Shown here: in pieces, positions 37,039-44,733 of the stretch
How the letters are laid out: the number at the start of each line of letters is the position of its first letter
How positions within the stretch are numbered: position 1 is the first letter of the stretch
Assembly: GCF_002995495.1 (NCBI RefSeq)
Contig: NZ_PVZV01000009.1
Coordinates: 232,888 to 296,887, forward strand
Origin: Actinocorallia populi
GTDB taxonomy: Bacteria; Actinomycetota; Actinomycetes; Streptosporangiales; Streptosporangiaceae
Length of the DNA stretch: 64,000 bases
Direction: 5' to 3'
The notes under the pieces: generated by a model
The model's database searches: none
The model's input: only the letters and a program-made list of their open reading frames with translations
Told to the model about the DNA's origin: nothing
Position numbers and translations under genes: made by a program

Positions 37039-38063
37039 CGAAGAAGACGGCACGGCGCCCGGTCCGGCAGACCGGGCGCCGCCTCGGATGGCTGGCGGCG
37101 GGCGCGCTCCTGCTGCTGCTCGCCATGCTGCTCAGCCTCATGGTCGGCAGCCGCTCGATCGGACCGGCCGAGGCGCTGGACGCCCTGCTGCACGGCGGCA
37201 CCACCGACGACGCCTACGTCGTGCGGTCGCTGCGCGTGCCGCGCACGGTCATCGGCGTCATGGTCGGCGTCGCGCTGGCCCTGGCCGGCGCGGTGCTGCA
37301 GGGCGTCACCCGCAACCCCATCGCCGAGCCGGGGATCCTGGGGATCAGCCAGGGGGCGTCGCTCGGCGTCATCTGCGCGATCGCCTTCGCCGGAGTGCAC
37401 ACGCTGACCGGGTACGTGGGGTTCGCCTTCGCCGGAGCCGCCGTCGCGGCCGCGGCCGTCTACCTCTTCGCGGGCACCGGGCGCGGCGGCGCGACCCCCG
37501 TCAGACTGGCGCTGGCCGGTGCGGCGATGAACGCCTTCCTCGCCGCGCTGGTCTCGGGCATCATGATCACCAACGGGCGTGCCCTGGACGAGTTCCGGTT
37601 CTGGCAGGTCGGCTCGATCAGCGGCCGCGGGCCCGAGGTCGCCGCGCAGACCTGGCCGTTCCTGCTCGCCGGGCTGCTGCTGGTGGCCGTGATGGCGCGC
37701 AGCCTGGACGCGCTGGCCCTGGGCGACGACGCCGCCAAGGGGCTCGGCCACAACGTGCCCCTGATGCGGATCCTGGGCGCGCTGGGCGCCACCGTCCTGA
37801 CCGGCGTGGCCGTCGCCGCGGCAGGACCCATCGTCTTCGCGGGCCTGGCCGTCCCCCACATGGCGCGCGCGGCGGTCGGCACCGACCACCGCTGGCTGCT
37901 GCCCATGGCCGCCCTGCTCGGGCCCGCGCTCATCCTGATCCCGGACGTCGTCGGCCGCGTCCTCTTCCCGCCCTCGGAGGTGCCGGTGGGCGTCATGACG
38001 GCGCTGCTGGGCGTGCCCTTCCTGGTCGCCATCGTGCGTCGCAGGTCGGCGGTCGCGGCATGA
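37035..38063 (+). CDS. FecCD-family siderophore ABC permease 1
   Basis: 342 aa from GTG overlapping the binding-protein stop. Family motifs: RSLRVPRTVIGVMVGVALALAGAVLQGVTRNPIAEPGILGISQGAS, GRALDEFRFWQVGSI, and the C-terminal GPIVFAGLAVPHMAR coupling-helix region. About ten membrane helices. Works with the second permease as a heterodimer. Confidence 0.94.
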   Translation: MTKKTARRPVRQTGRRLGWLAAGALLLLLAMLLSLMVGSRSIGPAEALDALLHGGTTDDAYVVRSLRVPRTVIGVMVGVALALAGAVLQGVTRNPIAEPGILGISQGASLGVICAIAFAGVHTLTGYVGFAFAGAAVAAAAVYLFAGTGRGGATPVRLALAGAAMNAFLAALVSGIMITNGRALDEFRFWQVGSISGRGPEVAAQTWPFLLAGLLLVAVMARSLDALALGDDAAKGLGHNVPLMRILGALGATVLTGVAVAAAGPIVFAGLAVPHMARAAVGTDHRWLLPMAALLGPALILIPDVVGRVLFPPSEVPVGVMTALLGVPFLVAIVRRRSAVAA

Positions 38064-39097
38064 GGCCCGCCGGATACGCCGCCGTCACGGCGGGACGGGC
38101 GGCCTTCCTGGTGCACCGCCGCTCCGCCGTCGTGGCGTTCGCGCTGGCCGTCGCGCTGGGGGCGGCCGTCGTCGCGTCCCTGTGCGTCGGGGAGTCCTTC
38201 GTCTCCCCGGTGGAGGTCGTGCGCGTGCTGCTCGGGCAGCCGAGCCCCGACGAACTCGTGGTGGGCACGCTGCGGCTGCCGCGCCTGGTCGTCGGCCTGC
38301 TGGTCGGCGCGGCCTTCGGCCTGGCCGGTGCCCTGATCCAGACGGTGGCGCGCAACCCGCTCGCCAGTCCCGACATCATCGGCGTGTCGCACGGCGCGGG
38401 CGCGGCGACGGTCGCCGCGTTCACCTTCGGGATCACCTCCTACGCCATGCTGCCGCTGGTGTCCCTGGGCGGCGGCGTCGCCGCCGCGCTCCTGGTCTAC
38501 GTCTTCGCCTGGCGGAACGGGCTGCGGGCCACCCACTTCGTGCTGATCGGCATCGGGTTCTCGGCGGCCATGTCGTCCCTGACCCGGCTGTTCATGACCA
38601 AGGGCGACTTCCTCGCCGCCGAGCAGGCCAAGGTCTGGCTCACCGGATCGCTCAACGGCCGCGGCTACGACCAGGCCGCGCCCCTCGCGGCGGTCCTGCT
38701 GCTGCTCTTCGTGCCGCTGCTGTGGGCCGCGCGCGCCCAGCGCGACATGTCCCTCGACGACGACACCGCGACGGCCCTGGGCGTGCGCCTCGGCCGTGTC
38801 AGGCTCGGGCTCGTCGCGCTCGGCGTCGTCCTCGCGTCCGTGGCGACCGCCACCGCGGGGCCCATCGACTTCGTGGCGCTGCTCGCCCCGCAGATCGTCC
38901 GCCGCCTGACCCGCGGCGCCCAGATCCCCCTGCTGTGCTCGGCGCTGACGGGCGCGCTCATCGTCGTCCTGGCGGACCTGCTGGCCCGCAGGCTGTTCGC
39001 GCCGATCGAGCTGCCGGTCGGCGTGCTCACCGCCGTGGTGGGCGCCCCCTACTTGTTGTGGCTGATCGTCCGAAGCCGTTCCGGAGGCAGAGTATGA
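38060..39097 (+). CDS. FecCD-family siderophore ABC permease 2
   Basis: 345 aa, ATGA overlap with permease 1. Motifs LRLPRLVVGLLVGAAFGLAGALIQTVARNPLASPDIIGVSHGAG, KVWLTGSLNGRGYDQ and TATAGPIDFVALLAPQIVRRL. Partner of permease 1. Confidence 0.94.
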   Translation: MRPAGYAAVTAGRAAFLVHRRSAVVAFALAVALGAAVVASLCVGESFVSPVEVVRVLLGQPSPDELVVGTLRLPRLVVGLLVGAAFGLAGALIQTVARNPLASPDIIGVSHGAGAATVAAFTFGITSYAMLPLVSLGGGVAAALLVYVFAWRNGLRATHFVLIGIGFSAAMSSLTRLFMTKGDFLAAEQAKVWLTGSLNGRGYDQAAPLAAVLLLLFVPLLWAARAQRDMSLDDDTATALGVRLGRVRLGLVALGVVLASVATATAGPIDFVALLAPQIVRRLTRGAQIPLLCSALTGALIVVLADLLARRLFAPIELPVGVLTAVVGAPYLLWLIVRSRSGGRV

Positions 39098-39894
39098 CCG
39101 GCAATCGCCTGAAGGCGCAGGGCCTCACCCTGTCGTACGAGAGCCGCACCGTCGTCGACGGCCTCGACCTGGAGATACCGCAGGGGAAGGTGACGGTCGT
39201 CGTCGGCCCCAACGCCTGCGGCAAGTCCACCCTGCTGCGCGCCCTCGGGCGGCTGCTCAAGCCCCGCCGCGGCGCGGTCCTCCTGGACGGCGTCGAGCTG
39301 TCGCGCATCCCGACCAAGCAGATCGCCCGCACGATCGGGCTGCTGCCGCAGACGCCGGTGCCCCCGGAGGGGATCACCGTCGCGGACCTCGTCGCGCGCG
39401 GGCGGCAGCCGCACCAGAAGTGGTGGCGGCAGTGGTCGGACGACGACGAGCGGGCCGTCACCGAGGCCATGGAGCGCACGGACGTCGCCGGGCTCGCCGA
39501 ACGGCCCGTCGACGAGCTGTCCGGCGGCCAGCGCCAGCGGGTCTGGATCGCCCTGGCCCTCGCCCAGGACACCGACCTCCTCCTGCTCGACGAGCCGACC
39601 ACCTACCTCGACATCGCCCACCAGGTCGAGGTCCTGGACCTGGTCCGGCGGCTCAACCGCGAACGCGCCCGCACCGTCGTCGCCGTCCTGCACGACCTCA
39701 ACCAGGCGGCCCGCTACGCCGACCACCTGGTCGCGATGAAGGCCGGCCGCGTCATCGCCCAGGGCGCCCCCCGCGACATCGTCACCGCCGACCTCGTCCA
39801 CGAGGTCTTCGGCCTCACCTGCGTGGTCGTCCCCGACCCGGTGACCGGCGACCCCCTCGTCGTGCCCGGCGCCCCCTGGGGAGCAGCCGGCTAG
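39094..39894 (+). CDS. Siderophore ABC transporter ATP-binding protein
   Basis: 266 aa, ATGA overlap with permease 2. FecE/FepC type: Walker A GPNACGKST (about 39-47), LARTIGLLPQ-like Q-loop region, signature LSGGQRQRVWIALAL, Walker B LLLLDEPTTYLD, switch VLHDLNQAARYADH. Completes the importer. Its stop overlaps that of a small minus-strand ORF. Confidence 0.95.
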   Translation: MTGNRLKAQGLTLSYESRTVVDGLDLEIPQGKVTVVVGPNACGKSTLLRALGRLLKPRRGAVLLDGVELSRIPTKQIARTIGLLPQTPVPPEGITVADLVARGRQPHQKWWRQWSDDDERAVTEAMERTDVAGLAERPVDELSGGQRQRVWIALALAQDTDLLLLDEPTTYLDIAHQVEVLDLVRRLNRERARTVVAVLHDLNQAARYADHLVAMKAGRVIAQGAPRDIVTADLVHEVFGLTCVVVPDPVTGDPLVVPGAPWGAAG

Positions 39895-40073
39895 GCCGCT
39901 CCCGGCCCCCGTCGCCGGAGGTCCGCGGCGTGTCCCGCGCGGTGGCGGCGGACGGCCTCCGCCCGGACCCGCTCGCGGCGGTCGGCGGCCAGGGCGTGGG
40001 CCATCCAGGGGAGCACGGACAGGGACATGCCGAGCACCCATGCCGCGAGGGCGTGCAGGGTCTCCTGGATCAT
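39891..40073 (-). CDS. Small putative membrane-associated protein
   Basis: 60 aa from ATG at 40073. A hydrophobic N-terminal helix (ALAAWVLGMSLSVLPWMAHAL, about 8-28), then a very Arg-rich tail. Its codon bias is acceptable and the space has no other gene, but the ribosome site is poor (GGGG adjacent to the start) and no family is recognised. The stop overlaps the convergent ATPase stop by 4 bp. Confidence 0.35.
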   Translation of the reverse strand: MIQETLHALAAWVLGMSLSVLPWMAHALAADRRERVRAEAVRRHRAGHAADLRRRGPGAA

Positions 40074-40134
40074 CCCCGGACCCCCGGGACGGGCGGACGG
40101 GCACCGGCGCCTTGTGGGGCGGCGTTCCGGTGGG

Positions 40135-40554
40135 TCAGAACCTCGCCCATACGACCTTCCCCTCCCGGCCGGCCCGCCAGCCCATGGCGCGGGCCGCGTC
40201 CTCGATGAGGATCAGGCCGCGCCCGCGCAGGTCCTCGATGCCCGGCCGCCGCCGTTCGGGCATCCGCCGCGAGCGGTCGGCGACCTCCACCAGCAGGCCG
40301 TCGTCGTCCAGGAGGAGGCTGAGGCGGACGGGCGGCTCGCCGTGGCAGTAGGCGTTGGTCACCATCTCGTGGATGGCGGTGATCCTGTCGTCGACGAAAC
40401 CGGGGTCGATCTCCCAGTCGAGCAGGAGAGCGGCGACGCGGTGCCGGGTGTCGTTGACGTCCTCCAGGGTCCAGGGAACGGCGAAGTTCTGGAAATAGAA
40501 CTTCGTACGGTCCGGACGTTGTGGAATATATGTCGCATCGATGTCGGAAGCCAC
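40135..40554 (-). CDS. RsbW-like ATP-binding regulatory protein
   Basis: 139 aa from GTG at 40554 with GGAG 8 nt upstream; an in-frame GTG at 40590 would add 12 Arg/Pro-rich residues. HATPase_c_2 fold: N-box HEMVTNAYCHGE, G1 VEVADRSRRMP, G2 LRGRGLILIEDAARAMGW. Such small kinases-like proteins are numerous in actinomycetes beside XRE/DUF397 pairs, as here (divergent genes at 40665 and 41477). No cognate anti-sigma antagonist is visible. Confidence 0.88.
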   Translation of the reverse strand: MASDIDATYIPQRPDRTKFYFQNFAVPWTLEDVNDTRHRVAALLLDWEIDPGFVDDRITAIHEMVTNAYCHGEPPVRLSLLLDDDGLLVEVADRSRRMPERRRPGIEDLRGRGLILIEDAARAMGWRAGREGKVVWARF

Positions 40555-40620
40555 GTCTCGTCTCCGCAGGGTTCGGGGAATCGGTGGCACCAGGCTCAGG
40601 CCTCGGGTTAACGTTTTCCA

Positions 40621-40643
40621 GTTCTCGCGAGAAACGCGAGAAC
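40621..40643. promoter_or_regulatory. Perfect inverted repeat between the HATPase and XRE genes
   Basis: GTTCTCGCG (40621-40629) and CGCGAGAAC (40635-40643) are perfect complements around a 5-bp centre; TTCTCGCGAGAA (40622-40633) is itself a 12-bp palindrome. It lies 22 bp before the XRE start and 67 bp before the HATPase start, where an autoregulatory operator would be expected. Confidence 0.65.
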
Positions 40644-40664
40644 GGCCGATAATCCGGAGGGCGC

Positions 40665-41480
40665 ATGCCCAAACTCGTCTCGCCCCCTGAGCCGACCATC
40701 GACCTGTGGGCGCTCATCGCCCACCACCTGCGGTTTCTCCGCCTCCAGAAGGGCAGGTCGCAGGCCAATGTGGGTGCCGTCATCAACGCGTCCGTCGCCT
40801 CGGTTTCTCGTATCGAGCGAGGTGAGGAGAGGCTCGACGAGAAGCAGGCAGCGCTTCTCGATAAGGAGTGGGATACGGGCGGTTTGTTCGGTTTTCTTAT
40901 TTATCACGCGACTCGCAGCCACAATTCCGCCTGGCGCGAGCAGTGCTTGCATCTTGAGGCATCCGCCCATTTCCTGCGCGTCTATGAGGCGCTGATCGTT
41001 CCCGGAATCTTCCAGACCCCCGAGTACGCGCAGGCGCTCATCCTCTCCGGGCGTTACGCCTCCCGGGCGGACGAGCTGGTGGCCGATCGAATGAGGCGCG
41101 CCGCCATCTTCCGGCGCGATCCGCCTCCGGAAGTGTGGGCGATTCTGTCGGAGAACGCCCTGGACTGGCCTATCGGAGGGCCGGAGGTCATGCGCGGCCA
41201 ACTGGAGCGCCTGCTCGCCCTCGCACGACTCGACACCGTCGGAATCAGAGTCGTCCCCCGCTCCTCCGGAGCGTCACCGGCCATGGACGGAAGCTTCATG
41301 ATCATGACCTTGGGGGCGGGGGACACGGTCTTCTCCGATTCCCCCGGCGGCGGACGTCTCGTCAGCGAACCGGCCGAGGTGCGCGGGTACCTTGGGCGCT
41401 ACGAGCGGATCGGGTCCCGGGCGCTCTCCGGTCCCGACAGCCTTGCGCTGATCCACCGATATCTGGAGAACATCGAATGA
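40665..41480 (+). CDS. XRE-family regulator with DUF5753 domain
   Basis: 271 aa from ATG at 40665, CCGGAGG upstream. HTH about 15-60 (LIAHHLRFLRLQKGRSQANVGAVINASVASVSRIERGE), DUF5753 from about 95 (LRVYEALIVPGIFQTPEYAQAL, TVGIRVVPRSSGASPAMDGSF). The early part of the gene (40840-40990) is less GC-rich than most neighbours. It overlaps the DUF397 partner by ATGA and is probably autoregulated through the palindrome at 40621. Confidence 0.93.
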   Translation: MPKLVSPPEPTIDLWALIAHHLRFLRLQKGRSQANVGAVINASVASVSRIERGEERLDEKQAALLDKEWDTGGLFGFLIYHATRSHNSAWREQCLHLEASAHFLRVYEALIVPGIFQTPEYAQALILSGRYASRADELVADRMRRAAIFRRDPPPEVWAILSENALDWPIGGPEVMRGQLERLLALARLDTVGIRVVPRSSGASPAMDGSFMIMTLGAGDTVFSDSPGGGRLVSEPAEVRGYLGRYERIGSRALSGPDSLALIHRYLENIE

Positions 41481-41659
41481 CCACCACTCATGTTTGGCGC
41501 AAGTCCAGTCACAGCGGTGCCGAGAACCTGTGCGTCGAGTTGGCTGCGCTTCCGGCCGAGCTGGGGATCCGGGACGGCAAGAATCCGGAGCGGGGACACC
41601 TGGCGCTGTCCGGGCGCCGGGCCGCCGCGTTCCTGGCGCGGGTGAAGTCCGGCCGCTAG
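41477..41659 (+). CDS. DUF397 protein
   Basis: 60 aa, the standard DUF397 length: VWRKSSHSGAENLCVELA, LGIRDGKNPERGHLALSGRRAAAFL. Translationally coupled to the XRE regulator (ATGA overlap). Its TAG shares three bases with the stop of the convergent aquaporin gene (CTAG). Confidence 0.9.
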   Translation: MTTTHVWRKSSHSGAENLCVELAALPAELGIRDGKNPERGHLALSGRRAAAFLARVKSGR

Positions 41660-42396
41660 CGCGGCTTGACCTTGATCTCGCCGTCGGCGTGCGGGGCGCC
41701 GATCCGGCGCATTTCGACCTCCGTGTCCTCCGGGGCGTCCCGCAGGGCCCTGGCGGCGAGGGCCGCGAGGACGCCGCCCACGAGCGGGGCCAGGATGAAC
41801 AGCCAGAGCTGGCCGATCGCCTCGCCGCCCGCGAAGAGGGCGGGGCCGATGGAGCGGGCCGGGTTCACCGAGGTCCCGTGCAGGGGGACGCCGACCAGGT
41901 GGACGACGGCCAGGGTGAAGCCGATGGCCACTCCGGCCGCGGTCGCCGCGGCCTTGCGGCGGACCACCAGCAGCACCACGAAGACGAACACGAAGGTCAG
42001 CACGACCTCGAGGACGAAGGTGCCGGCCGCGTTGATCCCCTCGTCCGGACCGTAGGCGTTCGCGCCGTCGACGGCGGTCTCGACCCCGCCCACCGAGGAC
42101 ACCAGCTTGATCAGGGCCGCGCCGGCGATGCCGCCGAGGACCTGGGCGACGATGTAGCAGACCGCGTCGGTGCCCGAGATCTGACGCATGATCCAGGCGC
42201 CGGCGGTGACCGCCGGGTTGACATGGCAGCCCGAGATCGGCCCGATGGCGTAGACCAGGCCAAGAAGGACCAGACCGAAGGCGAGCGCCACCCCGACCGC
42301 GCCGATCTCGGGCAGCCCGAGCACCGCGCTGCCCACGGCGATGAACACCAGGAGCGCCGTGCCCAGGAATTCGGCGACATAACGATCCGTGCGCAC
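41656..42396 (-). CDS. MIP-family channel (aquaporin Z-like)
   Basis: 246 aa from GTG at 42396 with CGGAGG 7 nt upstream; the frame is open to 42435 but that region lacks homology. Both pore motifs are present: HVNPAV (Asn60) and SVNPARS (Asn178), with six membrane helices. The residues near the second NPA (GTSVNPARSIGPAL) and the His/Arg selectivity positions (VVHLVG, NPAR) favour water over glycerol. The C-terminus is charged and cytoplasmic. Confidence 0.92.
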   Translation of the reverse strand: MRTDRYVAEFLGTALLVFIAVGSAVLGLPEIGAVGVALAFGLVLLGLVYAIGPISGCHVNPAVTAGAWIMRQISGTDAVCYIVAQVLGGIAGAALIKLVSSVGGVETAVDGANAYGPDEGINAAGTFVLEVVLTFVFVFVVLLVVRRKAAATAAGVAIGFTLAVVHLVGVPLHGTSVNPARSIGPALFAGGEAIGQLWLFILAPLVGGVLAALAARALRDAPEDTEVEMRRIGAPHADGEIKVKPR

Positions 42397-42530
42397 AGCC
42401 GGTCCTCCGATCCGACTCCAGAAAAGACACTCCACTAAAACACCCTGGTCACAGGCGTGGCCTCAGGGAATGATCCACTTTCGGCAAAGACTCGGCGCGC
42501 CCCGGGCGGCCGGTCCCGAAGGGGCAGAGG

Positions 42531-42561
42531 AAAGGCGGCCCCCCTGGTGGGAGGCCGCCTT
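42531..42561 (-). terminator. Terminator of the XPB helicase operon
   Basis: On the minus strand AAGGCGGCC (42561-42553) pairs with GGCCGCCTT (42540-42532) around a 12-nt loop, followed by TTCC. It begins 15 nt after the helicase stop. Confidence 0.75.
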
Positions 42562-42576
42562 CTCGGGTGTCGCGGA

Positions 42577-44217
42577 TCAGACGTCGTCGGCGTCGACGAT
42601 GCGGTAGGCGTAGCCCTGCTCGGCCAGGAAGCGCTGGCGGTGGGCGGCGAAGTCCTGGTCGAGGGTGTCGCGGGCGACGACGCTGTAGAAGCGGGCGCTG
42701 CCCTTGTCGGCCTTGGGGCGCAGGACGCGGCCCAGGCGCTGCGCCTCCTCCTGGCGGGAGCCGAAGGAGCCCGAGACCTGGACGGCCACGGACGCCTCGG
42801 GCAGGTCGATGGAGAAGTTGGCGACCTTGGAGACGACCAGGCAGTGGATCTCGCCGCTGCGGAAGCCGTCGAAGAGGCGCTCCCGTTCCTTGATCTTGGT
42901 CTCGCCCTTGATGACGGGGGCGCCCAGGCGCTCGCCCAGCTCGTCCAGCTGGTCGATGTACTGGCCGATGACCAGGGTCTGCTCGCCCCGGTGGCGCTCC
43001 ACCAGGCGCTGCACCACCTGGGTCTTGGTCTCGGTGGTGGCGCAGAAGCGGTAGCGCTCCTCCGGCTCGGCGGTGGCGTAGGCCAGCCGCTCGGAGTCGG
43101 TCAGTGTCACCCGCACCTCGACGCAGTCGGCGGGGGCGATCCAGCCCTGGTTCTCCATCTCCTTCCAGGGCGCGTCGTAGCGCTTGGGGCCGATGAGGGA
43201 GAAGACGTCGCCCTCCCGGCCGTCCTCGCGCACCAGCGTGGCCGTCAGGCCCAGCCGGCGCCGCGCCTGCAGGTCGGCGGTCATCCGGAAGATCGGCGCG
43301 GGCAGCAGGTGCACCTCGTCGTACAGGACCAGGCCCCAGTCACGGGCGTCGAACAGCTCCAGGTGCGCGTAGACGCCCTTCCTGCGGGCCGTCATGACCT
43401 GGTAGGTGGCGATGGTGACCGGGCGGATCTCCTTCTTGGTGCCCGAGTACTCGCCGATCTCGTCCTCGGTGAGGCTGGTGCGGCGCAGCAGCTCCTGCTT
43501 CCACTGGTGCACGCTGACGGTGTTGGTGACCAGGATCAGCGTGGTCGCCCCCGCGTGCGCCATGGCGGCGGCGCCCACGGTGGTCTTGCCCGCCCCGCAG
43601 GGCAGCACCACGACCCCGGAGCCGCCCGCCCAGAACGCCTCGGCGGCGTCCTTCTGGTAGGGCCGCAGCGACCAGCCCGTCTCCACGAGGTCGATCGGGT
43701 GGGCCTCGCCGTCCACGTACCCGGCGAGGTCCTCGGCGGGCCAGCCGAGCTTGAGCAGCGCCTGCTTGAGCGTGCCCCGCTCCGAGGGGTGCACGACCAC
43801 GGTGTCGTCGGTGACGCGGTCCCCGAGCAGCGGCTTGATCTTCTTGGCGCGCAGCACCTCCTCCAGCACGGCGCGGTCGCTGGAGACCAGGACCAGCCCG
43901 TAACCGGGGTGCTTCTCCAGCCGCAGCCGCCCGTACCGCCCCATGGTGTCGGCGACGTCCACCAGCAGGGCGTGCGGCACCGGGTAGCGCGAGTACTCGA
44001 TCAGCGCGTCCACGACCTGCTCGGCGTCGTGCCCCGCGGCGCGCGCGTTCCACAACGCCAGCGGCGTCACCCGGTAGGTGTGCACGTGCTCGGGAGCCCG
44101 CTCCAGCTCGCAGAAGGGCGCGATGGCCCGACGGCACTCACCCGCACGCTCATGATCGACTTCCAGCAGCAGCGTCTTGTCCGACTGCACGATCAACGGA
44201 CCATCATTCATAGCCAT
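42577..44217 (-). CDS. XPB/Rad25-type DNA repair helicase
   Basis: 546 aa from ATG at 44217 (or 44211; the second fits a leaderless start behind CAGACT). N-terminal damage-recognition-like domain (about 1-175), superfamily II core: LRPYQKDAAEAFWAGGSGVVVLPCGAGKTTVG (Walker A), LVLYDEVHLLPAP (DEVH), GLTATLVREDGREGD (the RED-like motif of XPB), and C-terminal helicase motifs ending AQRLGRVLRPKADKG. XPB in bacteria unwinds DNA 3' to 5'. The partner at 44734-47019 is the conserved neighbour. Confidence 0.95.
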   Translation of the reverse strand: MAMNDGPLIVQSDKTLLLEVDHERAGECRRAIAPFCELERAPEHVHTYRVTPLALWNARAAGHDAEQVVDALIEYSRYPVPHALLVDVADTMGRYGRLRLEKHPGYGLVLVSSDRAVLEEVLRAKKIKPLLGDRVTDDTVVVHPSERGTLKQALLKLGWPAEDLAGYVDGEAHPIDLVETGWSLRPYQKDAAEAFWAGGSGVVVLPCGAGKTTVGAAAMAHAGATTLILVTNTVSVHQWKQELLRRTSLTEDEIGEYSGTKKEIRPVTIATYQVMTARRKGVYAHLELFDARDWGLVLYDEVHLLPAPIFRMTADLQARRRLGLTATLVREDGREGDVFSLIGPKRYDAPWKEMENQGWIAPADCVEVRVTLTDSERLAYATAEPEERYRFCATTETKTQVVQRLVERHRGEQTLVIGQYIDQLDELGERLGAPVIKGETKIKERERLFDGFRSGEIHCLVVSKVANFSIDLPEASVAVQVSGSFGSRQEEAQRLGRVLRPKADKGSARFYSVVARDTLDQDFAAHRQRFLAEQGYAYRIVDADDV

Positions 44218-44292
44218 CGAGTCTGCAACACCGGAGGGGGTGCCGGTGTTCCTGCGCGCCGATGTGAGCGAGACCTCCCGGGGAGGACCGGG

Positions 44293-44682
44293 TCAGATGC
44301 GGATGCCGTCGTCTCCCGTGGGCGCGGTGCCGGTTTCGTCCAGCTCGCCGGAGAGGCCCAGGGCGAAGAAGAGCACCAGCAGCACGACGCCCACGAGGAC
44401 GGCGAGGCCGAAGATCACCCAGCTCCAGTTGGTGAGGTTCTTGGCCGAGACGGGATCGGTGTTGACGCGGCTCATCGCGACCGCGGCGGTGACGATCCCC
44501 GGGACGGCCAGCAGCCCGCAGCAGGTGATGGTCAGCAGGATGTTGGCGATCAGCGCGGCGACGGCCGGGCCGTTGCTCGCGGGCGGGGGCGGCGGGTACT
44601 GCCCGTACTGCCCGTACTGGTTGGGGTGGCCGGGGATGCCGTACCCCGGTCCGAAGTAGGGGTCGTGGGGAGAGTGGCTCAC
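44293..44682 (-). CDS. DUF4190-like two-helix membrane protein
   Basis: 129 aa from GTG at 44682; the upstream ATG frame stops at once. Tyr/Gly/Pro-rich N-terminus with QYGQYGQYPPPPP, then two membrane helices (about 40-68 and 88-110) separated by AVAMSRVNTDPVSAKNLTNWS, matching the DUF4190 layout. Unknown function; located between the helicase and the helicase-associated gene. Confidence 0.8.
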   Translation of the reverse strand: MSHSPHDPYFGPGYGIPGHPNQYGQYGQYPPPPPASNGPAVAALIANILLTITCCGLLAVPGIVTAAVAMSRVNTDPVSAKNLTNWSWVIFGLAVLVGVVLLVLFFALGLSGELDETGTAPTGDDGIRI

Positions 44683-44733
44683 GGGAAGACCTTTTCGTCC
44701 ATACCTGTGGGACTGTGCAGGGTACCGAGGGGT

